This document shows, in pieces, positions 1 through 10,966 of a stretch of DNA of 64,000 nt. The notes below the pieces were generated by a model, which was not told the DNA's origin, searched no databases, and worked only from the letters and a program-made list of their open reading frames with translations. Location of the stretch: positions 248,001 to 312,000 of the forward strand of contig JAYKNF010000028.1 in assembly GCA_036172665.1 (NCBI GenBank). Reading direction: 5' to 3'. Every line of letters starts with the position of its first letter. The first letter of the stretch is position 1. Made by a program: the position numbers and the translations under genes. The stretch comes from Prosopocoilus inquinatus (taxonomy: Eukaryota > Arthropoda > Insecta > Coleoptera > Lucanidae).

Positions 1-27
1 GTAAGGATCGATTAGATACATCACAGG

Positions 28-49
28 AACAACGCTAATACGTGTTGTT
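28..49. repeat. 22-bp dyad within the monomer
   Basis: AACAAC (28-33) and GTTGTT (44-49) form a perfect 6-bp inverted repeat around a 10-bp centre. Both arms are kept in most monomers, while the centre varies (AATACGTG, AATGCGTG, AATATGTG, AATAGGTG). It could form a small hairpin or be a protein site. No function is shown by the sequence. Confidence 0.6.
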
Positions 50-64
50 TCGTTCAAAACTATT
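48..64 (+). promoter_or_regulatory. Partial CENP-B-box-like 17-mer
   Basis: Aligned to the mammalian CENP-B box core (NTTCGNNNNANNCGGGN), this 17-mer matches TTCG, the central A and the following C, six of nine essential positions; the GGG is TAT here. The match lies at the end of the dyad at 28-49 and recurs at this position in most monomers of both classes. Variants that lose it have CATTTAAAAC or CTTTCAAAAC. CENP-B-like proteins are known outside mammals, but binding here is speculation, and the missing GGG argues against a canonical box. Confidence 0.25.
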
Positions 65-1858
65 TCCAGCTTCTGCTGCGTCCAAAAACTTTGTATCTCA
101 CATCAGAGTTACTGGAGTCCATCCAAACGTAAAATAACAAGATAGATGAGTAAGGATCGATTAGATACATCACAGGAACAACGCTAATATGTGTTGTTTC
201 GTTTAAGACTATTTCCAGCTTCTGCTGTGTCCGAAAACGTCGTATCTCACATCAAAGTTACTGGAGTCCATCCAAACGTCAAATAACATGCTAGATAAGT
301 AAGGATCGTTTAGATACATCACAGGAACAACGCTAATACGTGTTGTTTCGTTCAAAACTGTTTCCAGCTTCTGCAGCGTCCGATAACTTTTTATCTCACA
401 TCAGAGTTACTGGAGTCCGTCCAAACGTCAGATAACATGATAGATGAGTAAGGATCGATTAGACACATCACAGGAACAACGCTAATATGTGTTGTTTCGT
501 TTAAAACTATTTCCAGCTGCTGCTGCGTCCGAAAACGTCGTATCTCACATCAGACTTAATGGAGTCCATCCAAACGTCAAATAACATGTTAGATAAGTAA
601 GGATCGTTTAGATACATCACAGGAACAACGCTAATACGTGTTGTTTCGTTCAAAACTATTTCCAGCTTCTGCTGCGTCCTAGAACTTTGTATCTCACATC
701 AGAGTTACTGGAGTCCATCCAAACGTCAAATAACATGATAGATGAGTAAGGATCGATTAGATACAACACAGGAACAACGCTAATATGTGTTGTTTCGTTT
801 AAAACTATTTCCAGCTGCTGCTGCGTCCGAAAATTTCGTATCTCACATTAGAGTTACTGGAGTCCATCGAAACGACAAATAACATAGTAGCTAAGTAAGG
901 ATCGATTAGATACATCACAGGAACAACGCTAATAGGTGTTGTTTCGTTCAAAACTATTTCCAGCTTCTGCTGCGTCCAAAAACTTTGTATCTCACATCAG
1001 AGTTACTGGAGACCATCCAAACGTAAAATAACAAGATAGATGAGTAAGGATCGATTAGATACATCACAGGAACATCGCTAATGCGTGTTGTTTCGTTTAA
1101 AACTATTTCCATCTTCTGCTGCGTCCGAAAACGTCGTATCTCACATCATAGTTACTGGAGACCATCGAAACGACAAATGACATGATATATAAATAAGGAT
1201 CGATTAGATACAGCACAGGAACAACGCTAATACGTGTTGTTTCGTTCAAAACTATTTCCAGCTTCTGCTGCGTCCAAAAACTTTGTATCTCACATCAGAG
1301 TTACTGGAGTCCATCCAAACGTAAAATAACATGATAGATGAGTAAGGATCGATTAGATACATCACAGGAACATCGCTAATACGTGTTGTTTCCTTTAAAA
1401 CTATTTCCAGCTCCTGCTGCGTCCAAAAACTTTGTATCTCACATCAGACTTACTGGAGTCCATCCAAACGTCAAATAACATGTTAGATAAGTAAGGATCG
1501 TTTAGATACATCACAGGAACAACGCTAATACGTGTTGTTTCGTTCAAAACTATTTCCAGCTACTGCTGCGTCCGAGAACTTTGTATCTCACATCAGAGTT
1601 ACTGGAGTCCATCCAAACGTCAAATAACATGATAGATGAGTAAGGATCGATTAGATACATCACAGGAACAACGCTAATACGTGTTGTTTCGTTTAAAACT
1701 ATTTCCAGCTCCTGCTGCGTCCAAAAACTTCGTATCTCACATCAGAGTTACTAGAGTCCATCGAAACGTCAAATAACATGATAGATGAGTAAGGATCGAT
1801 TAGATACATCACAGGAACAACGCTAATGCGTGTTGTTTCATTTAAAACTATTTCCAGC

Positions 1859-2900
1859 TTCTGTTGCGTCCGAAAATTTCGTACCTCACCTCAGAGTTAC
1901 TGGAGTCCATGAAATGTCAAATAACATAGTAGATAAGTAAGGATCGATTAGATACATGACACAAACAACGCTAATACGTGTTGTTTCGTTCAAAACTATT
2001 TCCAGCTTCTGCTGCGTCCGAGAAATTTTTATCTCACATCAGAGATACTGGAGTCCATCCAAACGTCAAATAACATGATAGATGAGTAAGGATCGATTAG
2101 ATACATCACAGGAACAACGCTAATACGTGTTGTTTCGTTTAAAACTATTTCCAGCTTCTGCTGCGTCCGAAAATTTCGTATCTCACATCAAAGTTACTGG
2201 AGTCCATCGAAACGTCAAATAACATAGTAGATAAGTAAGGATCGATTAGATACATCACAGGAACAACGCTAATACTTGTTGTTTCGTTCAAAACTATTTC
2301 CAGCTTCTGCTGCGTCCTAGAACTTTGTATCTCACATCACAGTTACTGGAGTCCGTCCAAACGTCAAATAACATGATAGATGAGTAAGGATCGATTAGAT
2401 ACATCACAGGAACAACGCTAATATGTGTTGTTTCGTTTAAAACTATTTCCAGCTGCTGCTGCGTCCGAAAATTTCGTATCTCACATTAGAGTTACTGGAG
2501 TCCATCGAAAAGTCAAATAACATAGTAGCTAAGTAAGGATCGATTAGATACATCACAGGAACAACGCTAATGCGTGTTGTTTCATTTAAAACTATTTCCA
2601 GCTTCTGCTGCGTCCGAAAATTTCGTATCTCACATCAAAGTTACTGGAGTCCATCCAAACGTCAAATAACATGATAGATGAGTAAGGATCGATTAGATAC
2701 ATCACAGGAACAACGCTAATACGTGTTGTTTCGTTTAAAACTATTTCCAGTTTCTGCTGCGTCCGAAAACGTCGTATCTCACATCATAGTTACTGGAGTC
2801 CATCCAAACGTCAAATAACATGTTAGATAAGTAAGGATCGTTTAGATACATCACAGGAACAACGCTAATAGGTGTTGTTTCGTTTAAAACTATTTCCAGC
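1859..2900. repeat. 7-monomer tandem duplication, copy 1
   Basis: This 1042-bp block (seven monomers minus one base) is followed directly by its copy. It opens with CTTCTGTTGCG and includes the linked rare monomers CATGAAATGTC (1908) and ATGACACAAACAACG. The downstream relative near 24-28.7 kb carries only one copy, so this duplication is specific to this stretch. Confidence 0.85.
1908..1970. repeat. Linked pair of rare monomer variants
   Basis: A one-base deletion gives CATGAAATGTC, and the next monomer always begins ATACATGACACAAACAACG in place of ATACATCACAGGAACAACG. The pair stays together at 1908, 2950, 8469, 10859, 12504, 15788, 25928 and 27566. All eight spacings equal the HOR offsets, so it tracks one ancestral junction through successive amplifications. 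Confidence 0.85.
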
Positions 2901-3942
2901 TTCTGTTGCGTCCGAAAATTTCGTACCTCACCTCAGAGTTACTGGAGTCCATGAAATGTCAAATAACATAGTAGATAAGTAAGGATCGATTAGATACATG
3001 ACACAAACAACGCTAATACGTGTTGTTTCGTTCAAAACTATTTCCAGCTTCTGCTGCGTCCGAGAAATTTTTATCTCACATCAGAGATACTGGAGTCCAT
3101 CCAAACGTCAAATAACATGATAGATGAGTAAGGATCGATTAGATACATCACAGGAACAACGCTAATACGTGTTGTTTCGTTTAAAACTATTTCCAGCTTC
3201 TGCTGCGTCCGAAAATTTCGTATCTCACATCAAAGTTACTGGAGTCCATCGAAACGTCAAATAACATAGTAGATAAGTAAGGATCGATTAGATACATCAC
3301 AGGAACAACGCTAATACTTGTTGTTTCGTTCAAAACTATTTCCAGCTTCTGCTGCGTCCTAGAACTTTGTATCTCACATCACAGTTACTGGAGTCCGTCC
3401 AAACGTCAAATAACATGATAGATGAGTAAGGATCGATTAGATACATCACAGGAACAACGCTAATATGTGTTGTTTCGTTTAAAACTATTTCCAGCTGCTG
3501 CTGCGTCCGAAAATTTCGTATCTCACATTAGAGTTACTGGAGTCCATCGAAAAGTCAAATAACATAGTAGCTAAGTAAGGATCGATTAGATACATCACAG
3601 GAACAACGCTAATGCGTGTTGTTTCATTTAAAACTATTTCCAGCTTCTGCTGCGTCCGAAAATTTCGTATCTCACATCAAAGTTACTGGAGTCCATCCAA
3701 ACGTCAAATAACATGATAGATGAGTAAGGATCGATTAGATACATCACAGGAACAACGCTAATACGTGTTGTTTCGTTTAAAACTATTTCCAGTTTCTGCT
3801 GCGTCCGAAAACGTCGTATCTCACATCAAAGTTACTGGAGTCCATCCAAACGTCAAATAACATGTTACATAAGTAAGGATCGTTTAGATACATCACAGGA
3901 ACAACGCTAATAGGTGTTGTTTCGTTTAAAACTATTTCCAGC
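2901..3942. repeat. 7-monomer tandem duplication, copy 2
   Basis: Matches 1859-2900 at offset 1042, with CATGAAATGTC at 2950. The few differences include ATCAAAG where copy 1 has ATCATAG. The near identity suggests a recent unequal exchange. Confidence 0.85.
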
Positions 3943-5292
3943 TTCTGCTGCGTCCGAAAACGTCGTATCTCACATCAAAGTTACTGGAGTCCATCCAAAC
4001 GTCAAATAACATGTTAGATAAGTAAGGATCGTTTAGATACATCACAGGAACAACGCTAATAGGTGTTGTTTCGTTCAAAACTATTTCCTGCTTCTGCTGC
4101 GTCCAAAAACTTTGTATCTCACATCAGAGTTACTGGAGTCCATCCAAACGTAAAATAACACGATGGATGAGTAAGGATCGATTAGATACATCACAGGAAC
4201 ATAGCTAATGCGTGTTGTTTCGTTTTAAACTATTTCCAGCTTCTGCTGCGTCCAAAAATTTCGTATCTCACATCAGAATTACTAGAGTCCATCGAAACGT
4301 CAAATAACATGATAGATGAGTAAGGATCGATTAGATACATCACAGGAACAACGCTAATGCGTGTTGTTTCGTTTAAAACTATTTCCAGCTTCTGCTGCGT
4401 CCGAAAATTTCGTATCTCACTTCAGAGTTACTGGAGTCCATCGAAACGTCAAATAACATAGTAGATAAGTAAGGATCTATTAGATACATCACAGGAACAA
4501 CGCTAATATGTGTTGTTTCGTTTGAAACTATTTCCAGCTCCTGCTGCGTCCAAAAACTTCGTATCTCACATCAGAGTTACTGGAGTCCATCGAAACGACA
4601 AATAACATGATAGATAAGTAAGGATCGATTAGATACAGCACAGGAACAACGCTAATACGTGTTGTTTCGTTTAAAACTATTTAAAGCTTCTGCTGCGTCC
4701 AAAAACTTTGTATCTCACATCAGAGTTACTGGAGTCCATCCAAACGTAAAATAACATGATAGATGAGTAAGGATCGATTAGATACATCACAGGAACATAG
4801 CTAATGCGTGTTGTTTCGTTTTAAACTATTTCCAGCTTCTGCTGCGTCCGAAAACGTCGTATCTAACATCAGAGTTACTGGAGTCCATCGAAACGACAAA
4901 TAACATGATAGATAAGTAAGGATCGATTAGATACATCACAGGAACAACGCTAATACGTATTGTTTCGTTTAAAACTATTTCCAGCTCCTGCTACGTCCAA
5001 AAACTTTGTATCTCACATCAGAGTTACTGGAGTCCATCCAAACGTAAAATAACATGATAGATGAGTAAGGATCGATTAGATACATCACAGGAACAACGCT
5101 AATGCGTGTTGTTTCGTTTAAAACTATTTCCAGCTTCTGCTGCGTCCGAAAATTTCGTATCTCACATCAAAGTTACTGGAGTCCATCCAAACGTCAAATA
5201 ACATGTTAGATAAGTAAGGATCGTTTAGATACATCACAGGAACAACGCTAATACGTGTTGTTTCGTTCAAAACTATTTCCAGCTTCTGCTGC
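3943..5292. repeat. Array segment between duplicated blocks
   Basis: About nine monomers. The first part (to about 4140) matches about 28560-28780, including the rare CTATTTCCTGCTTC. After that the series departs from the 28-kb copy. Two monomers carry the private form GGAACATAGCTAATG (near 4197 and 4794), and one carries CTATTTAAAGC. No gene or foreign insert was seen. Confidence 0.8.
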
Positions 5293-5790
5293 GTCCTAGA
5301 ACTTTGTATCTCACATCAGAGTTACTGGAGTCCGTCCAAACGTCAAATAACATGATAGATGAGTAAGGATCGATTAGATACAACACAGGAACAACGCTAA
5401 TATGTGTTGTTTCGTTTAAAACTATTTCCAGCTGCTGCTGCGTCCGAAAATTTCGTATCTCACATTAGAGTTACTGGAGTCCATCGAAACGACAAATAAC
5501 ATAGTAGCTAAGTAAGGATCGATTAGATACATCACAGGAACAACGCTAATAGGTGTTGTTTCGTTCAAAACTATTTCCAGCTTCTGCTGCGTCCAAAAAC
5601 TTTGTATCTCACATCACAGTTACTGGAGACCATCCAAACGTAAAATAACAAGATAGATGAGTAAGGATCGATTAGATGCATCACAGGAACAACGCTAATA
5701 CGTGTTGTTTCGTTCAAAACTATTTCCAGCTTCTGCTGCGTCCGAGAACTTTGTATCTCACATCAGAGTTACTGCAGTCCGTCCAAACGT

Positions 5791-5831
5791 CAAATATATG
5801 AGTAAGGATATATATATACATGATAGATTAG
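5791..5831 (+). repeat. Rearranged AT-rich monomer tail, copy 1
   Basis: A 41-bp stretch replaces the usual 34 bp, making a 156-bp monomer. The usual order is CATGATAG then ATGAGTAAGGAT. Here ATGAGTAAGGAT comes first, then an (AT)n run, then CATGATAGATTAG. The segment looks reordered rather than simply mutated. It is flanked by ACTGCAGTCCG upstream and CACAGGTACAACG downstream. Confidence 0.9.
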
Positions 5832-6787
5832 ATACATCACAGGTACAACGCTAATATGTGTTGTTTCGTTTAAAACTATTTCCAGCTGCTGCTGCGTCCG
5901 AAAATTTCGTATCTCACATTAGAGTTACTGGAGTCCATCGAAACGTCAAATAACATAGTAGCTAAGTAAGGATCGATTAGATACATCACAGGAACAACGC
6001 TAATACGTGTTGTTTCGTTTAAGACTATTTCCAGCTTCTGCTGTGTCCGAAAACGTCGTATCTCACATCAAAGTTACTGGAGTCCATCCAAACGTCAAAT
6101 AACATGCTAGATAAGTAAGGATCGTTTAGATACATCACAGGAACAACGCTAATACGTGTTGTTTCGTTCAAAACTGTTTCCAGCTTCTGCTGCGTCCGAT
6201 AACTTTTTATCTCACATCAGAGTTACTGGAGTCCGTCCAAACGTCAGATAACATGATAGATGAGTAAGGATCGATTAGACACATCACAGGAACAACGCTA
6301 ATATGTGTTGTCTCGTTTAAAACTATTTCCAGCTGCTGCTGCGTCCGAAAACGTCGTATCTCACATCAGAATTAATGGAGTCCATCCAAACGTCAAATAA
6401 CATGTTAGATAAGTAAGGATCGTTTAGATACATCACAGGAACAACGCTAATACGTGTTGTTTCGTTTAAAATTATTTCCAGCTTCAGCTGCGTCCGAGAA
6501 CTTCGTATCTCACTTCAGAGTTACTGGAGTCCAGCCAAACGTCAAATAACGAGATAGATGAGTAAGGATCGATTAGATGCATCACAGGAACAACGCTAAT
6601 ACGTGTTGTTTCGTTTAAAACTATTTCCAGTTTCTGCTGCGTCCGAAAACGTCGTCTCTCACATCAGAGTTACTGGAGTCCATCGAAACGACAAATAACA
6701 TAGTAGCTAAGTAAGGATCGATTAGATACATCACAGGAACAACGCTAATACGTGTTGTTTCGTTCAAAATTATTTCCAGCTTCTGCT

Positions 6788-6800
6788 GCGTATAAAAACT
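6788..6800 (+). other. TATA-like point variant in one marker monomer
   Basis: GCGTATAAAAACT replaces GCGTCCAAAAACT, creating TATAAAA. It recurs only at 14110, exactly 7319 bp away (the summed HOR lengths), so it is one inherited mutation. Nothing suggests promoter function. Confidence 0.6.
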
Positions 6801-8576
6801 TTGTATCTCACATCAGAGTTACTGGAGTCCATCCAAACGTAAAATAACAAGATAGATGAGTAAGGATCGATTAGATACATCACAGGAACAACGCTAATAT
6901 GTGTTGTTTCGTTTAAGACTATTTCCAGCTTCTGCTGTGTCCGAAAACGTCGTATCTCACATCAAAGTTACTGGAGTCCATCCAAACGTCAAATAACATG
7001 CTAGATAAGTAAGGATCGTTTAGATACATCACAGGAACAACGCTAATACGTGTTGTTTCGTTCAAAACTGTTTCCAGCTTCTGCTGCGTCCGATAACTTT
7101 TTATCTCACATCAGAGTTACTGGAGTCCGTCCAAACGTCAGATAACATGATAGATGAGTAAGGATCGATTAGACACATCACAGGAACAACGCTAATATGT
7201 GTTGTCTCGTTTAAAACTATTTCCAGCTGCTGCTGCGTCCGAAAACGTCGTATCTCACATCAGAATTAATGGAGTCCATCCAAACGTCAAATAACATGTT
7301 AGATAAGTAAGGATCGTTTAGATACATCACAGGAACAACGCTAATACGTGTTGTTTCGTTCAAAACTATTTCCAGCTTCTGCTGCGTCCTAGAACTTTGT
7401 ATCTCACATCAGAGTTACTGGAGTCCATCCAAACGTCAAATAACATGATAGATGAGTAAGGATCGATTAGATACAACACAGGAACAACGCTAATATGTGT
7501 TGTTTCGTTTAAAACTATTTCCAGCTGCTGCTGCGTCCGAAAATTTCGTATCTCACATTAGAGTTACTGGAGTCCATCGAAACGACAAATAACATAGTAG
7601 CTAAGTAAGGATCGATTAGATACATCACAGGAACAACGCTAATAGGTGTTGTTTCGTTCAAAACTATTTCCAGCGTCTGCTGCGTCCAAAAGCTTTGTAT
7701 CTCACATCAGAGTTACTGGAGACCATCCAAACGTAAAATAACAAGATAGATGAGTAAGGATCGATTAGATACATCACAGGAACATCGCTAATGCGTGTTG
7801 TTTCGTTTAAAACTATTTCCATCTTCTGCTGCGTCCGAAAACGTCGTATCTCACATCATAGTTACTGGAGACCATCGAAACGACAAATGACATGATAGAT
7901 AAATAAGGATCGATTAGATACAGCACAGGAACAACGCTAATACGTGTTGTTTCGTTCAAAACTATTTCCAGCTTCTGCTGCGTCCAAAAACTTTGTATCT
8001 CACATCAGAGTTACTGGAGTCCATCCAAACGTCAAATAACATGTTAGATAAGTAAGGATCGTTTAGATACATCACAGGAACAACGCTAATACGTGTTGTT
8101 TCGTTCAAAACTATTTCCAGCTACTGCTGCGTCCGAGAACTTTGTATCTCACATCAGAGTTACTGGAGTCCATCCAAACGTCAAATAACATGATAGATGA
8201 GTAAGGATCGATTAGATACATCACAGGAACAACGCTAATACGTGTTGTTTCGTTTAAAACTATTTCCAGCTCCTGCTGCGTCCAAAAACTTCGTATCTCA
8301 CATCAGAGTTACTAGAGTCCATCGAAACGTCAAATAACATGATAGATGAGTAAGGATCGATTAGATACATCACAGGAACAACGCTAATGCGTGTTGTTTC
8401 ATTTAAAACTATTTCCAGCTTCTGTTGCGTCCGAAAATTTCGTACCTCACCTCAGAGTTACTGGAGTCCATGAAATGTCAAATAACATAGTAGATAAGTA
8501 AGGATCGATTAGATACATGACACAAACAACGCTAATACGTGTTGTTTCGTTCAAAACTATTTCCAGCTTCTGCTGC

Positions 8577-10966
8577 GTCCTAGAACTTTGTATCTCACAT
8601 CAGAGTTACTGGAGTCCGTCCAAACGTCAAATAACATGATAGATGAGTAAGGATCGATTAGATACAACACAGGAACAACGCTAATATGTGTTGTTTCGTT
8701 TAAAACTATTTCCAGCTGCTGCTGCGTCCGAAAATTTCGTATCTCACATTAGAGTTACTGGAGTCCATCGAAACGACAAATAACATAGTAGCTAAGTAAG
8801 GATCGATTAGATACATCACAGGAACAACGCTAATAGGTGTTGTTTCGTTCAAAACTATTTCCAGCTTCTGCTGCGCCCAAAAACTTTGTATCTCACATCA
8901 CAGTTACTGGAGACCATCCAAACGTAAAATAACAAGATAGATGAGTAAGGATCGATTAGATGCATCACAGGAACAACGCTAATACGTGTTGTTTCGTTCA
9001 AAACTATTTCCAGCTTCTGCTGCGTCCGAGAACTTTGTATCTCACATCAGAGTTACTGCAGTCCGTCCAAACGTCAAATATATGAGTAAGGATATATATA
9101 TACATGATAGATTAGATACATCACAGGTACAACGCTAATATGTGTTGTTTCGTTTAAAACTATTTCCAGCTGCTGCTGCGTCCGAAAATTTCGTATCTCA
9201 CATTAGAGTTACTGGAGTCCATCGAAACGTCAAATAACATAGTAGCTAAGTAAGGATCGATTAGATACATCACAGGAACAACGCTAATACGTGTTGTTTC
9301 GTTTAAGACTATTTCCAGCTTCTGCTGTGTCCGAAAACGTCGTATCTCACATCAAAGTTACTGGAGTCCATCCAAACGTCAAATAACATGCTAGATAAGT
9401 AAGGATCGTTTAGATACATCACAGGAACAACGCTAATACGTGTTGTTTCGTTCAAAACTGTTTCCAGCTTCTGCTGCGTCCGATAACTTTTTATCTCACA
9501 TCAGAGTTACTGGAGTCCGTCCAAACGTCAGATAACATGATAGATGAGTAAGGATCGATTAGACACATCACAGGAACAACGCTAATATGTGTTGTCTCGT
9601 TTAAAACTATTTCCAGCTGCTGCTGCGTCCGAAAACGTCGTATCTCACATCAGAATTAATGGAGTCCATCCAAACGTCAAATAACATGTTAGATAAGTAA
9701 GGATCGTTTAGATACATCACAGGAACAACGCTAATACGTGTTGTTTCGTTTAAAATTATTTCCAGCTTCAGCTGCGTCCGAGAACTTCGTATCTCACTTC
9801 AGAGTTACTGGAGTCCAGCCAAACGTCAAATAACGAGATAGATGAGTAAGGATCGATTAGATGCATCACAGGAACAACGCTAATACGTGTTGTTTCGTTT
9901 AAAACTATTTCCAGTTTCTGCTGCGTCCGAAAACGTCGTCTCTCACATCAGAGTTACTGGAGTCCATCGAAACGACAAATAACATAGTAGCTAAGTAAGG
10001 ATCGATTAGATACATCACAGGAACAACGCTAATAGGTGTTGTTTCGTTCAAAACTATTTCCAGCGTCTGCTGCGTCCAAAAGCTTTGTATCTCACATCAG
10101 AGTTACTGGAGACCATCCAAACGTAAAATAACAAGATAGATGAGTAAGGATCGATTAGATACATCACAGGAACATCGCTAATGCGTGTTGTTTCGTTTAA
10201 AACTATTTCCATCTTCTGCTGCGTCCGAAAACGTCGTATCTCACATCATAGTTACTGGAGACCATCGAAACGACAAATGACATGATAGATAAATAAGGAT
10301 CGATTAGATACAGCACAGGAACAACGCTAATACGTGTTGTTTCGTTCAAAACTATTTCCAGCTTCTGCTGCGTCCAAAAACTTTGTATCTCACATCAGAG
10401 TTACTGGAGTCCATCCAAACGTCAAATAACATGTTAGATAAGTAAGGATCGTTTAGATACATCACAGGAACAACGCTAATACGTGTTGTTTCGTTCAAAA
10501 CTATTTCCAGCTACTGCTGCGTCCGAGAACTTTGTATCTCACATCAGAGTTACTGGAGTCCATCCAAACGTCAAATAACATGATAGATGAGTAAGGATCG
10601 ATTAGATACATCACAGGAACAACGCTAATACGTGTTGTTTCGTTTAAAACTATTTCCAGCTCCTGCTGCGTCCAAAAACTTCGTATCTCACATCAGAGTT
10701 ACTAGAGTCCATCGAAACGTCAAATAACATGATAGATGAGTAAGGATCGATTAGATACATCACAGGAACAACGCTAATGCGTGTTGTTTCATTTAAAACT
10801 ATTTCCAGCTTCTGTTGCGTCCGAAAATTTCGTACCTCACCTCAGAGTTACTGGAGTCCATGAAATGTCAAATAACATAGTAGATAAGTAAGGATCGATT
10901 AGATACATGACACAAACAACGCTAATACGTGTTGTTTCGTTCAAAACTATTTCCAGCTTCTGCTGC
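8577..10966. repeat. Higher-order repeat copy 2 (16-mer, 2390 bp)
   Basis: Same order of marker monomers as copy 1, but six monomers corresponding to about 6710-7604 are absent. The sequence joins CGACAAATAACATAGTAGC directly to the AATAGGTG / CAGCGTCTGC monomer near 10030. It is therefore an in-register deletion derivative of the 22-mer. Confidence 0.88.
9075..9115 (+). repeat. Rearranged AT-rich monomer tail, copy 2
   Basis: Identical form and flanks to the 5791 copy, in HOR copy 2 (offset 3284). Confidence 0.9.

Larger units (their letters stand above)
1..149 (+). repeat. Reference satellite monomer (class A)
   Basis: This is the first complete monomer, used here as the coordinate frame. 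In order it contains a GGATCGAT start region (bases 5-12), ACAGGAACAACGCTAAT (24-40), a 6-bp inverted repeat (28-33 and 44-49), the class-defining GTTCAAAAC (52-60), TATTTCCAGCTTCTGCTGCG (61-80), a highly variable stretch (81-96), CTCACATCAGAGTTACTGGA (97-116), and a variable tail (120-149) that ends in GATAGATGA, GTTAGATAA, AGTAGATAA, AGTAGCTAA or GCTAGATAA in different monomers. The start point is arbitrary. The length is close to the 147 bp wrapped in a nucleosome core, as is common for centromeric satellites. Confidence 0.95.
1..1858. repeat. Array segment: opening monomer series
   Basis: About 12.5 monomers in largely alternating class A/class B order. The series matches 24021 onward at a constant offset of 24020, and much of it recurs from about 6711 (offset 6710) inside the HOR that follows. 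It includes the marker monomer with GTTTAAGACT (201) and CTGCTGTGTCCG. One private base difference is CTGCAGCG at 371, where the other copies have CTGCTGCG. The 5' end is cut by the window edge. Confidence 0.85.
5293..8576. repeat. Higher-order repeat copy 1 (22-mer, 3284 bp)
   Basis: This is the first of four consecutive copies of one HOR, bounded by successive GTCCTAGA landmarks at 5293 and 8577. It holds 22 monomers: 21 near 149 bp, with one 156-bp AT-rich monomer (+7) and one 148-bp monomer (-1), giving 3284 bp. The ordered markers are ACAACACAGG, AATAGGTG, the AT-rich rearranged monomer (5791), GTTTAAGACT (6017 and 6911), TATAAAAACT (6791), CATGAAATGTC (8469) and ATGACACAAAC. Confidence 0.9.

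Noticed and set aside
52..60. tRNA gene or tRNA-derived SINE suggested by the B-box-like GTTCAAAAC
   Set aside because: No A box, no cloverleaf and no terminator T-run at a sensible distance. Kept only as a low-interest observation.
5800..5822. Independent AT microsatellite
   Set aside because: The run is short, the same in all six copies, and part of a rearranged monomer. It does not vary in length like a microsatellite.
6791..6800. TATA-box promoter (TATAAAA at 6791 and 14110)
   Set aside because: A two-base variant in one monomer type copied with its HOR. Nothing transcribable lies downstream.
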